In this document: in pieces, positions 7,582 to 16,347 of the stretch
How the letters are laid out: every line of letters starts with the position of its first letter
Position numbering within the stretch: position 1 is the stretch's first letter
Assembly (NCBI GenBank): GCA_964445525.1
Contig: CAYULA010000047.1
Span: 1 to 28,533 of the forward strand
Direction of reading: 5' to 3'
Length of the DNA: 28,533 bases
Origin: Penumbrarchaeum sp964445525
Lineage (GTDB): Archaea; Thermoplasmatota; Penumbrarchaeia; Penumbrarchaeales; Penumbrarchaeaceae
Translations under genes and position numbers: made by a program
The notes under the pieces: model-generated
Told to the model about the DNA's origin: nothing
What the model saw: the letters and a program-made list of their open reading frames with translations, nothing else
Database searches by the model: none

Positions 7582-9513
7582 ATGGCACCTGAAGAGGTAT
7601 ATCATCCTTCTGAGGATATCAAGAAGAAGGCACATATCGATAGCATGGAAAAATACCAGGAAATGTACAAGAGGTCCTTGGACGACCCCGAAGGATTCTG
7701 GGGAGAGATCGCAGAGGAATTCACCTGGTTCAAGAAATGGGACGAGATCATGAGCTTTGATTTCACAAAACCCGAGATCAAATGGTTCGACGGAGGCAAG
7801 ACAAACATATGCTACAACTGTCTGGACCGCAACCTTGAAAAGAGGGGCGACAAGGTAGCGATCATCTGGGAGGGAAATTCCCCCGAAGAGGATCAGAAAT
7901 TCACCTACAAAGACCTCTATGAACAGGTTCTGAAATTCGCCTCCGTCTTGAGGAAAAATGGAGTAAAAAAGGGCGACAGGGTCGCCATATATCTCCAGAT
8001 GATCCCGCAGCTTCCAATAGCGATGCTCGCCTGCGCCAGGATCGGGGCCATCCATTCCATTGTCTTCGGAGCTTTCTCACCTGACGCTCTTAAAGACAGG
8101 ATCAACGACTCCGAATGCAAGGTCCTCATCACCCAGGACACGGCATTGAGGGGTAAGAAGAACACCATTCCCATGAAGACAAACGCCGACAAAGCTCTTG
8201 CTAACACCCCATCAATAGAGAAGGTATTCGTTGTCAGAAGGACCGGACTGGAAGTTCCCATCACGGAGGGAAGGGACCTCTGGTGGGACGAGGAGATGGC
8301 CCAGGCGGAAGCTGATCCGTTCTACGAGGAAATGGATGCGGAGGACCCCCTCTTCATCCTCTACACTTCCGGTTCCACGGGAAAACCCAAGGGAGTTCTC
8401 CACACAACCGGAGGATACATGGTCTATACCTCCACAACCCACAAGTACGTATTCGATTACCACGAGGATGACGTTTACTGGTGCACGGCGGATATAGGCT
8501 GGGTCACCGGCCACTCCTATATCGTTTACGGACCCCTACTAAACGGTGCAACCTCAGTCATGTTCGAGGGAGTTCCCTCCTACCCGGATGCGGGAAGGTT
8601 CTGGGCAATAGTGGAAAAGCACAAGATCAACCAGTTCTACACCGCACCAACTGCAATAAGGGCCCTGATCAAGGAAGGAGACGAATGGGTCAAGAAACAC
8701 GACAGGTCCTCTCTCAGGGTTCTAGGCTCCGTGGGTGAACCGATCAATCCGGAAGCCTGGAAATGGTATTACAATGTGGTCGGAGAGGGAAAAAGCCCAA
8801 TCGTGGACACATGGTGGCAAACCGAGACAGGTGGAATACTCATTACACCCCTTCCCGGCGCCACACCTCTCAAGCCAGGATCCGCCACCAGGCCTTTCTT
8901 CGGTGTTCAGCCGGTCATAGTCGATAGTGACGGCAAGGAGCAGGAAGGTGTTGCATCCGGACCTCTCCTGATCAAGGGCCCGTGGCCCGGAATGATGAGA
9001 ACCATATATGGCGATCATCAGAGGTTCTACGATACCTATTTCTCCATGTTCAAGGGTTACTACACCACCGGAGACGGCGCAAAGAGGGACGAGGACGGAT
9101 ACTACTGGATCACAGGCAGGATCGACGATGTGATCAACGTATCCGGACACAGAATGGGAACAGCAGAGGTGGAATCCGCCCTTGTTTCCCACCCTGCCGT
9201 CGCAGAAGCAGCGGTTGTCGGTTTCCCCCACGAGATCAAGGGACAGGGAATCTATGCCTACGTAACCCTCAAGGGCGGTTTCGAGTACGAGGACGATCTG
9301 AAAAAGGAGCTTGTCAAACACGTCAGGACGGAGATCGGACCGATCGCCTCCCCCGATGTTATCCACTGGGCTCCTGGACTTCCGAAGACAAGGTCCGGAA
9401 AGATCATGAGAAGGATCCTCAGGAAGATAGCCTCCAATGAAGAGGAGCAGATCGGGGACACTTCTACCCTGGCCGACCCCTCCGTGGTAGATAATCTGGT
9501 AAAGAACAGATAA
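7582..9513 (+). CDS. acs: Acetyl-CoA synthetase (AMP-forming)
   Basis: This cytosolic enzyme activates acetate with ATP and CoA through acetyl-AMP, feeding acetate into central metabolism. The 643 residues match canonical Acs. The N-terminal region contains the ACAS cap (YQEMYKRSLDDPEGFWGEIA). The adenylate-binding loop TSGSTGKPKG starts at 262. DTWWQTETGG and YYTTGDGAKRDEDGYYWITG follow, then the C-terminal SGKIMRRILRKIA with K607, equivalent to the Lys acetylated in bacterial Acs. A perfect GGAGG lies 9 nt before the ATG. Codon choice leans strongly to C-ending two-fold codons compared with neighbours, suggesting high expression. A related acyl-CoA synthetase such as propionyl-CoA synthetase cannot be excluded from sequence alone, but Acs is the best fit. 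Confidence 0.95.
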   Translation: MAPEEVYHPSEDIKKKAHIDSMEKYQEMYKRSLDDPEGFWGEIAEEFTWFKKWDEIMSFDFTKPEIKWFDGGKTNICYNCLDRNLEKRGDKVAIIWEGNSPEEDQKFTYKDLYEQVLKFASVLRKNGVKKGDRVAIYLQMIPQLPIAMLACARIGAIHSIVFGAFSPDALKDRINDSECKVLITQDTALRGKKNTIPMKTNADKALANTPSIEKVFVVRRTGLEVPITEGRDLWWDEEMAQAEADPFYEEMDAEDPLFILYTSGSTGKPKGVLHTTGGYMVYTSTTHKYVFDYHEDDVYWCTADIGWVTGHSYIVYGPLLNGATSVMFEGVPSYPDAGRFWAIVEKHKINQFYTAPTAIRALIKEGDEWVKKHDRSSLRVLGSVGEPINPEAWKWYYNVVGEGKSPIVDTWWQTETGGILITPLPGATPLKPGSATRPFFGVQPVIVDSDGKEQEGVASGPLLIKGPWPGMMRTIYGDHQRFYDTYFSMFKGYYTTGDGAKRDEDGYYWITGRIDDVINVSGHRMGTAEVESALVSHPAVAEAAVVGFPHEIKGQGIYAYVTLKGGFEYEDDLKKELVKHVRTEIGPIASPDVIHWAPGLPKTRSGKIMRRILRKIASNEEEQIGDTSTLADPSVVDNLVKNR

Positions 9514-9526
9514 TAAAACAAACCAA

Positions 9527-9568
9527 GAGGAGCCCGTTCGGGCTCCTCCTCTTCAATTTTTAATTTTA
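9527..9568 (+). terminator. GC-rich hairpin plus T tract after acs
   Basis: A perfect 10-bp stem, GAGGAGCCCG (9527-9536) pairing with CGGGCTCCTC (9539-9548), is followed within about 8 nt by a T-rich stretch (9557-9568). It looks like a bacterial intrinsic terminator. It sits between the acs stop and the TATA box of the next gene, so it should insulate the two transcription units. Confidence 0.75.
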
Positions 9569-9574
9569 TATATT
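9564..9574 (+). promoter_or_regulatory. TATA box of the epimerase-acyltransferase operon
   Basis: TTTTATATATT is centred about 26 nt before the ATG at 9595, indicating a leaderless mRNA. It overlaps the T tract of the upstream terminator. Confidence 0.65.
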
Positions 9575-9594
9575 ACCCAAGCATAGCCAAAGCG

Positions 9595-10578
9595 ATGAAG
9601 GTTGCCGTTACAGGAGCCGGAGGATTCCTCGGCAGAAGGATCTGCAAGGCACTGGTGAAAAAGGGACACGAAGTATTTCCCATGGCAATGGAAGGAGAAA
9701 ATACCGATGGATTGAAAAACGTTTTCAGAGGTGACATCACCAATCCTTCTTCCTTTTGTATTCCGGAATGCGACTCGATGATCCACTGTGCCGGCATTCT
9801 GGAATCATCACATCCCACCCAGGAAGCCTTGATGAAGGTCAATTACGAGGGCACGATCAATGTTTTCGAGAAATCCGTGAGATCCCGTGTTGATAACTTC
9901 ATCTTCATATCCTCGATAAGCGCATTGGGTCCTCTTGGAAGCAGGGACCAGCCTATGACGGAGGATATGGACCCATCCCCCTCCGACGCATATGGAAGGT
10001 CCAAACTCGAGGCGGAACAATATCTGAAAAAGGAATCAGAAAAGAACGAATTGAATGTGATCATATTGAGACCCTCCGTTCTTTACGGACCGGGAATGAA
10101 TCTCGATTCCTCGGGCATGAAGACATTCACCTCAATAAGAAAAGGTATAATGCCGCTGGTGGGAAAGGGCGAAACGACATTGAATATGCTCTACGTGGAA
10201 AACCTGGTCCATGCCGTCATTGTCTCCCTGGAAAAGACTGCCGGATCGGCATACAAGTTCCGCCTCTACCACGTGTGCGAAAAGCCCTATACTCAAAAAG
10301 AGGTAATAGGGAAAATCGGAACAGCCATGGGAAAGAAGGGGCACAAGCGCTACCCCAAATCAATTCTTTGGATGTTAACCTTGTTGTCTGAAACCATCAA
10401 ACCGCTTGTGAAGGGACCTCCCCCCCTCTCATGGACCAAATACAGGGCCCTCACCAGCGATATCTGGACAATGTCATCCGAAAGGATCAGGGATGAACTA
10501 TCCTTCAAGGAGATGGTAACTCTCGAAGAGGGGATAGATAGAACCTGCCGTCACTATGGATGGTTAAAAAACAAATAA
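9595..10578 (+). CDS. NAD(P)-dependent epimerase/dehydratase (extended SDR)
   Basis: This is a Rossmann-fold oxidoreductase of 327 residues. The cofactor-binding TGAGGFLG is at 6-13, DSMIHCAG at 60-67, the catalytic Ser pair is in FISSISALG near 106-107, and YGRSK (Tyr133, Lys137) completes the active site. The late Rossmann segment LRPSVLYGPGM is present. The pattern resembles the extended SDRs that include nucleotide-sugar epimerases, dihydroflavonol-type reductases and 3-beta-hydroxysteroid-type dehydrogenases; the substrate cannot be read from the sequence. It is followed after 34 nt by a PlsC-like acyltransferase gene on the same strand, which makes a lipid- or acyl-related substrate plausible but unproven. 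Confidence 0.88.
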   Translation: MKVAVTGAGGFLGRRICKALVKKGHEVFPMAMEGENTDGLKNVFRGDITNPSSFCIPECDSMIHCAGILESSHPTQEALMKVNYEGTINVFEKSVRSRVDNFIFISSISALGPLGSRDQPMTEDMDPSPSDAYGRSKLEAEQYLKKESEKNELNVIILRPSVLYGPGMNLDSSGMKTFTSIRKGIMPLVGKGETTLNMLYVENLVHAVIVSLEKTAGSAYKFRLYHVCEKPYTQKEVIGKIGTAMGKKGHKRYPKSILWMLTLLSETIKPLVKGPPPLSWTKYRALTSDIWTMSSERIRDELSFKEMVTLEEGIDRTCRHYGWLKNK

Positions 10579-10612
10579 AACATGATTATTACACTGCAAC
10601 GGGTGTAGAAAA

Positions 10613-11269
10613 TTGGCCTGGCTCTTTTACATTGTGTGGCCCTTTGTGAGTTCATTCTTCAAGACCATCTTTATCAGCTGGAGGAAGAAGGGCTTGAAGA
10701 AACTCCCGGAGGGTGGTCTGATATTTGCGGCCAATCACAACTCCAATGCGGAAGGTGCCTTGCTCAACACCATAAGATACAGGCCGGTGAGGTTTTTGGG
10801 AAAGGAGGAGCTTTTCAAAAAACCCATACACGGATTCATACAGAGGGGACTTGGTACGATACCAATCAAGAGGGGAAAATCCGACAAGGCCGCCATGGAG
10901 AAAGCAGTGAATGCTTTGAAGAATGGCAAATGGATAGGAATCTTCCCGGAAGGGACAAGGGGTGACGGAAGAGAACTGGGAGAAGCCCATACCGGCGTCA
11001 TAAGGCTTGCATTGATGGCGGATGTCCCCATAGTTCCCGTTGGCATATCAGGAGGAACAAGGGCCTGGCCCAAAGGAAAAAAACCCAGGTTATTCAAGAA
11101 GGTACATGTTTTGATAGGGGATCCATGGAATGTACCTCCTCCTCCCGAGGGCAGGGAATACACCTATGATGAACTCAAAGGACTGGCAGAGGAATTGCTT
11201 TATGATAAGATAGGAACTCTCTGGGACAGATCAAAGGAAGAACCATTGCCCAGGCATCAAGACAGATGA
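10613..11269 (+). CDS. PlsC-like 1-acyl-glycerol-3-phosphate acyltransferase family protein
   Basis: The 218-residue membrane-associated protein has all four blocks of the PlsC/LPLAT family. Block I is NHNSNAEG (His42), block II is GTIPIKRG at 81-88, block III is FPEGTR at 111-116, and block IV is PIVPVGI at 139-145. Block I reads H-X4-E instead of the usual H-X4-D, a conservative change at the catalytic acid (Glu47). A hydrophobic N-terminus suits a peripheral membrane enzyme. The start is a TTG with a GGGTG-like ribosome-binding site; no in-frame ATG exists before residue 95. Family members move acyl chains from acyl-CoA or acyl-ACP to lysophospholipid-type acceptors. In an archaeon with ether lipids the donor and acceptor are uncertain. 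Confidence 0.85.
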   Translation: MAWLFYIVWPFVSSFFKTIFISWRKKGLKKLPEGGLIFAANHNSNAEGALLNTIRYRPVRFLGKEELFKKPIHGFIQRGLGTIPIKRGKSDKAAMEKAVNALKNGKWIGIFPEGTRGDGRELGEAHTGVIRLALMADVPIVPVGISGGTRAWPKGKKPRLFKKVHVLIGDPWNVPPPPEGREYTYDELKGLAEELLYDKIGTLWDRSKEEPLPRHQDR

Positions 11270-11307
11270 TTAAGGATGGTGGGAAACCTTTTCCGGTTCA
11301 GATCACT

Positions 11308-14300
11308 TCACATCTCGCCGTAAAGTGAGGCTCTCTCCTTCTCCAGTTCCTCATCGGAAAGCTTACCTGAATCTTCTCCGATTCCCATTTCTCTTTCCTC
11401 TTTTTCGATCTTTTCTTCGTATAATTGATCGTCCTCGGTCCTGGAACTGTACGCGAGCACTATCTCTTCTTCCTTTCTCTTTTTGTACCTCATCAACAGT
11501 GCCGCAAAGATCAAGGCAAGGACAACGATGGTAATTATCGATACGATGATAACGGCCATGAGAGGATCATCTTCCTCGGTCTCGTTCACCGCAGGATCAC
11601 CGCTGTCGGTCCGGACTTCTTCGATTGTGATATTTACAGATGTCGATACATTGTGGCCCGGTGTTCCGTCATCGACATAGAGGGTTATCCTGTGTGTCCC
11701 GATCTCGTTGATATAAACGGGTAATCTTTCACCCACGCCCAGCAGGCCCGTGGTATTGGAAAACCACGTGAATACGGGTTCTTCGTACCTTCCCAAGCCA
11801 TCGTCATAGGAGCCCTCCGAATCCAGAATGATCGGAGTCCCTTCCTTGATAACCGAACCGTCCTGCGGGGAAGAGATGACGGCCACGGGCGGGTCATCCA
11901 CAATCCTTTCCTGCACCTTCAGCTGCAGCATATCCGAGGTGCCGGTATTGCCCAGGGAATCGCTTGCTGTAAACTGGAGTTCATAATCCCCCTCGGAGAA
12001 ATACATCTCGAGGGATGCAACGAGTTCTTCGGCGACCCCCGAACCATTCATGGCATACCAGATGGACCAATCCGTATCCTCCGTGGCATACCTCATCCGT
12101 ATGGTGGATCCGTTCACTCCTGCCCCTGGCCTGTCCAGGACCTTTACCGTGAACTCGAGGTCTCCCTCATTCTGGACCACAACAAGATTGGGAAGGAGGA
12201 CTTCGAACTCTGGACCTCTCATATCCACACCGATATCCAGTATGGATGAGGTCTGCAAGTTGCCTACCATATCGGAGGACCTGAATTGAATCGATCCCCT
12301 CCATACCTCGGTCAGTTCCAGTTCAATGGCAGCCGAAACCTCCAGAGGTCCGTCGGGTCCTTCCACCTCGATCTCGGTGGAATCAACATCTGTCCAGTTG
12401 GTCCAGGCTATATCATTTACAGGTTTGGTCCTGTACTGAATTGATCCTGTGTCAACCCCGGAGCCCGGGCCGTAGGCCTGAGGAGGATCCGTGACCCTGA
12501 AACTTACCACCGGTTCAGAGGTTGAATACCATCTGGCAACCGAGGAAAGACCGTACCCCGGAGCAAGATCATCGATATATGCCTCTACGATGGATGATCC
12601 CGATTTCAGACCTACCCAATCGACGGATCTGACCTCTATCTCGAAATCGCCGCCAGCGGGCACCTGGATATCTGTTCGGTTGGACGGATAGAGAAGCTGG
12701 TCATTTTCAATGAGTTCCATTGACCCTGTGGAATCCTCCAGCCTTAGGGACATCCATGAGCCTTCCGGACGCTCGCTGTTCTGAAACAGAAGGATGATGG
12801 GAACTATCTGACCCTCGGCCAGGTAAACCGGATCAGATACCGGTGTTTGATGTATCTCCCCGGAATCGATTATGGTCTCACCGTCAAGTATCAGCCTTGC
12901 CGCACCTGATCCGGTCATACCGAACACATGCTCCCTGGAGGATTCCGCCAGGAACCAACCGTGGAACCTTACGGAATAATCTCCCGGATCCAGTCCCGTT
13001 ATTGGAGGGAAGAGGCCCCATTCTGATTTAGGATGGGACATCGTCCTGTCAATCCCTTCGGAGCCGATGTGGATATTTTCGAAATTCCTTCCGCTGAAAT
13101 ATGTGGCCCACAGTCCTCCTTTTTCATGGGAAACCATCCAACCGGAATCATTGACAGAAACCTGAAAATGTTTTACACCCGATCCGTTCATATCAAGAGT
13201 TGATCCTACGGTTTCATTCCATTCCAGTATCCATGAGGTGTCATCATCGAATGGTGATTCCCTTTCGGGATCGGGTATGGTACTGATTCCCGACGGTTCG
13301 GATGGGGCATCTCCGTCTATCCTTATGTCGAAGGTAACCGGGTCACCAGTTTCGGGGAGGTCCTCTATCGGGTAACCGGAGGGAATTTCGGAGGGTCTTA
13401 TTCCCAGGGTAAGCATGAACTCTCCAGCACTTTGGAAATCCAGCATTCGGCTTATTGACCAGTCATTGGAAAGATCAACGGTATCGATGATCATCACATT
13501 ATTCGAAAGTGATATTGACAATTCATCTCCGGGGTACCGAGTCGCAGGATCCTCGGAGTATACAGGGACCAGACCCGAAACCGTCAGAGTGTCGAATCCG
13601 GTGAACCAGTCATTCAGGGTGATGGTCCTGTTTCCGTTTCTCATGATCTCGATTTTTCCGTCCGGTTTTAGATCATTCAGATTTCCCATGAACTCCGGAT
13701 ATCTTCTCTCCACGGTCAGGTCGTCAGAGGCCTCCACCCTAACAATTATGTCGAATACCTCCGGAAGTGAAAGAAAGAGAGTGGTATCAAATGATATTGT
13801 AACCGTTGCCCTGTTCATGGTTTTTACTATTGATGATCCTCCGCTGTTCAATGATATGGTCCCGTGAGGATCGTTCAATATCTCCTTAACACCTCCGTTC
13901 ATATGGAATGTGATGTTTTTTCCATCAGGGTCCATATGAACGTAGACATCCTCGATATCATCGGCTGTCGGCCATTTTAAAAGCGGTATGGTAAAGACAA
14001 CCTGTCCCAGTCCGGAATATATGTTTCCGTCTCTTACTCCTACTCCCGAAAGTGCTATTCCGCCTATGGAAAGGGTGGTTCCGAAAATCGAATATACTTC
14101 ACCGCAGCCAGCCCTGTTATTATCAGGTCCGTCCGCCGAAGGAGCAGAAAGGAGGATGTCATCCACCCCGTCATTATTCAGGTCGAAGACCGCAATACCG
14201 TTGCCCAGATTATCCTCGATATCCTCTCCCCATAGTTTCATCTCGGCCTGAACACTTGCAAGATCCGCAACACCCCCTGCGATACCCAGGGAATTCCTTG

Positions 14301-15732
14301 TCTCGTATAGGGAGACGAGACCGAGATTGGTTGCTCCACCATCCCCGTCCATGGAGGGATAAGCGGCAAGGAGTTCGGTCTCTCCATCTCCATCGATGTC
14401 CCCCACGGAAAATGACTGTCCAAGTCTGTCTCCAGGTATACTTCCCGATTTTCCCTTTTCTCCGTAAATCAGAACATCAGCGGCAGAAGCTCCGACAAAG
14501 GAGACGGGAAAGGCCGTGATGTCATCCCCGTAAATAACCTGGATCTGACCACATTCCATTCTGCCATCCTGGGGTCCGTCGTCTCCCGGCACTCCGATCA
14601 GGATATCATCCTTGTTATCTCCGTTGATGTCCTTCAGGATGAGGCTTACTCCGAGTGTGTCGTAGGAATCGCTTCCCCAGATCCTCGGTCTGAGAAAATC
14701 TGGATCATCCGCCGGTGCGGAGGAATTTCCCTTTATTTTTCCGATGCCGTAGTAGACATAAACCGCTCCGGTCCTTGTCAGGGACCTGCCCTCGTCGTTG
14801 ATATTGTGAGCTGATACAACAAGGTCCAATTCTCCGTTGTCATCGAGGTCACCCACCTCAACCTCCTTACCATACATGGCGGCTTCCGTGCTCTCCTTTA
14901 GATAGGTAAGGCCGGAGCCGAAATTGAACCGATCGGATCCGCCCCAACCTATCATCACCGTGTTCCAACCGTGAAAGGAGAATACGACATCGTCATAGGT
15001 ATCATTGTCAAGATCCTCCACTTCAATGTCGTAGCCAAGTTTCCTTCCGAGAACATTTGTGGTTACTAAACCGCTGATGACGAGATATTCGCTTGTTCTC
15101 AGAAATCCCACGGGATTTCCGTTTGGTTCATCGCCTTCCACAGGAGGAAGTGTGATCTCCGATGGCCATGAACCCGATCCCCAGAGGATGAAAACTTTTC
15201 CCGATTCCGGTTGGTCTGGATTGCCAATTACTATGTCCGTGTTGCCATCCCCGTCCACATCACCGGTTTTTAGGGTTCCAACCGCTTCGGAATCGATCTT
15301 GGAGCCTTTTATGATTATATCCGGATCATCCCTGTCCAGGTCGATATCAACCAGGTTGACGTCTTCCCCTCCGTACCAGATGAAGCATTTTCCACTATTA
15401 TCTTCATCAGGCACACCAAGCAGGGCAGGTGCCGAAGCATAGAAATCCATGATACCATCGCCGTTTACATCGGCATAACCCATTGTATTTCCTAAAAGAC
15501 CCTTGGAATCGGAAGAGGTCTCCCCCGTTATTGTTCCGGATGCGATCTCATTGATTGTGAATTCCCCGTCCAGCGAGGGAACGGACCTCGAAGGTAATCC
15601 TTCACCAAAATCGAGACTGTTTCCTTCAAACATCATAGTGTTGAGTGAAAAAAACACCAAAAATACTGCGACCAGGATAGATGATATCTTTATTCCTGTC
15701 CCTGTTTTTACTTCCTTTAGGCTCCTGAACAT
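11308..15732 (-). CDS. Large surface protein: FG-GAP propeller, PA14, Ig/PKD-like domains, C-terminal anchor
   Basis: The 1474-residue protein is secreted and membrane-anchored. A hydrophobic signal segment (about 16-31) is followed by seven FG-GAP-type repeats starting near 83, 152, 230, 286, 360, 436 and 508. Each has a Ca-binding loop such as DVNGDGIMD, DVDGDGNTD or DIDGDGETE, enough for one integrin-like seven-bladed propeller. Ig-like regions follow to about 865. A PA14-like domain lies at about 871-1015 (LWATYFSGRNF, FHGWFLAESSREHVF, ARLILDGETI). Further Ig-like modules and a PKD-like domain (about 1279-1372) come next. A membrane helix at about 1389-1413 precedes RYKKRK and an acidic tail of about 60 residues. 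Adhesion, glycan binding or S-layer association is inferred. Its own TATA box and a GGGGG stretch precede the ATG. Confidence 0.88.
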   Translation of the reverse strand: MFRSLKEVKTGTGIKISSILVAVFLVFFSLNTMMFEGNSLDFGEGLPSRSVPSLDGEFTINEIASGTITGETSSDSKGLLGNTMGYADVNGDGIMDFYASAPALLGVPDEDNSGKCFIWYGGEDVNLVDIDLDRDDPDIIIKGSKIDSEAVGTLKTGDVDGDGNTDIVIGNPDQPESGKVFILWGSGSWPSEITLPPVEGDEPNGNPVGFLRTSEYLVISGLVTTNVLGRKLGYDIEVEDLDNDTYDDVVFSFHGWNTVMIGWGGSDRFNFGSGLTYLKESTEAAMYGKEVEVGDLDDNGELDLVVSAHNINDEGRSLTRTGAVYVYYGIGKIKGNSSAPADDPDFLRPRIWGSDSYDTLGVSLILKDINGDNKDDILIGVPGDDGPQDGRMECGQIQVIYGDDITAFPVSFVGASAADVLIYGEKGKSGSIPGDRLGQSFSVGDIDGDGETELLAAYPSMDGDGGATNLGLVSLYETRNSLGIAGGVADLASVQAEMKLWGEDIEDNLGNGIAVFDLNNDGVDDILLSAPSADGPDNNRAGCGEVYSIFGTTLSIGGIALSGVGVRDGNIYSGLGQVVFTIPLLKWPTADDIEDVYVHMDPDGKNITFHMNGGVKEILNDPHGTISLNSGGSSIVKTMNRATVTISFDTTLFLSLPEVFDIIVRVEASDDLTVERRYPEFMGNLNDLKPDGKIEIMRNGNRTITLNDWFTGFDTLTVSGLVPVYSEDPATRYPGDELSISLSNNVMIIDTVDLSNDWSISRMLDFQSAGEFMLTLGIRPSEIPSGYPIEDLPETGDPVTFDIRIDGDAPSEPSGISTIPDPERESPFDDDTSWILEWNETVGSTLDMNGSGVKHFQVSVNDSGWMVSHEKGGLWATYFSGRNFENIHIGSEGIDRTMSHPKSEWGLFPPITGLDPGDYSVRFHGWFLAESSREHVFGMTGSGAARLILDGETIIDSGEIHQTPVSDPVYLAEGQIVPIILLFQNSERPEGSWMSLRLEDSTGSMELIENDQLLYPSNRTDIQVPAGGDFEIEVRSVDWVGLKSGSSIVEAYIDDLAPGYGLSSVARWYSTSEPVVSFRVTDPPQAYGPGSGVDTGSIQYRTKPVNDIAWTNWTDVDSTEIEVEGPDGPLEVSAAIELELTEVWRGSIQFRSSDMVGNLQTSSILDIGVDMRGPEFEVLLPNLVVVQNEGDLEFTVKVLDRPGAGVNGSTIRMRYATEDTDWSIWYAMNGSGVAEELVASLEMYFSEGDYELQFTASDSLGNTGTSDMLQLKVQERIVDDPPVAVISSPQDGSVIKEGTPIILDSEGSYDDGLGRYEEPVFTWFSNTTGLLGVGERLPVYINEIGTHRITLYVDDGTPGHNVSTSVNITIEEVRTDSGDPAVNETEEDDPLMAVIIVSIITIVVLALIFAALLMRYKKRKEEEIVLAYSSRTEDDQLYEEKIEKEEREMGIGEDSGKLSDEELEKERASLYGEM

Positions 15733-15775
15733 ATCCTGCCCCCGAACCAGAGCTTCCTCTGCTTAGGACTCCTTA

Positions 15776-15784
15776 GTTATATAC
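15776..15784 (-). promoter_or_regulatory. TATA box of the FG-GAP surface protein gene
   Basis: The minus strand reads GTATATAAC. Transcription should begin about 20 nt before the ATG at 15732, giving a short leader with GGGGG near 15740 as a possible ribosome-binding site. Confidence 0.55.
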
Positions 15785-15807
15785 TGATAGAAAAAATGAT
15801 AGGTACA

Positions 15808-16347
15808 TTATTTAAATCGATCCCCCACAGGAGGGTAATTTCCCTCCCTTCTCCTTATCAGGACCCAGACAACGGGAGGAACGGCGGCCAATAACAAGAG
15901 GGAGGTTCCAGACACTATTGATATCGTGAGGTCTTTGCCCAATTGAGTATCTACCCTGTATTCTACCCGGTGATCCCTTCTGAATGACCCGTTCCAGAAC
16001 AGAATCTCGAAATCTCCGTCTTCCTCAATTTTGACCTCGACCTCCCCTTCAATGTCTGTTATCAAAGGTGCAGGCAGAGGATCCTTGTAATAGGAGGGGG
16101 ACCTGAGTTCATCGGCCTGTTCCCGGGTTATCAGATATACACTGACATCGGCATCCGATTTGAACCATATATCCAGTCTGTCATTCTCTCTTAAATCGTT
16201 GAGCTGGATACCTGACGGTCTGGACCATTTTATCGTAAGTTCCCCTTCCAAGGGTGGTTTGTAAACAGGGAAGAGGAAAGCGAAAAGGGAAAGTATCAAA
16301 AGAAACAGGCAGGACAGAAAAACGGCTATCTTCCTGAAATTCCTCAT
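15808..16347 (-). CDS. Small two-anchor membrane protein with a beta-rich ectodomain
   Basis: I do not recognise this 179-residue protein firmly. It has an N-terminal hydrophobic segment (about 8-29, signal or anchor) and a beta-rich extracytoplasmic domain of about 110 residues ending in DGDFEILFWNGSFRRDHRVEYRVD. A second membrane segment (about 143-165) is followed by a short basic tail. The ectodomain ending is reminiscent of GOLD/emp24-like beta-sandwich domains reported in some archaea, but the match is weak. Its ATG overlaps the stop of the preceding 264-residue gene by 4 nt, so the two are co-translated. The FG-GAP surface protein gene starts 75 nt further on, on the same strand. Confidence 0.72.
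   Translation of the reverse strand: MRNFRKIAVFLSCLFLLILSLFAFLFPVYKPPLEGELTIKWSRPSGIQLNDLRENDRLDIWFKSDADVSVYLITREQADELRSPSYYKDPLPAPLITDIEGEVEVKIEEDGDFEILFWNGSFRRDHRVEYRVDTQLGKDLTISIVSGTSLLLLAAVPPVVWVLIRRREGNYPPVGDRFK

Noticed and set aside
8722..9366. Minus-strand open frames (such as 214 codons here and 190 codons at 7483-8055) opposite acs
   Set aside because: They arise from the C-ending codon bias of acs, which removes stops from the opposite strand; no promoter, ribosome-binding site or recognisable motif.
14052..14519. Plus-strand open frame (155 codons) opposite the FG-GAP protein
   Set aside because: Arg/Pro-rich shadow translation lying fully inside a well-supported repeat protein.
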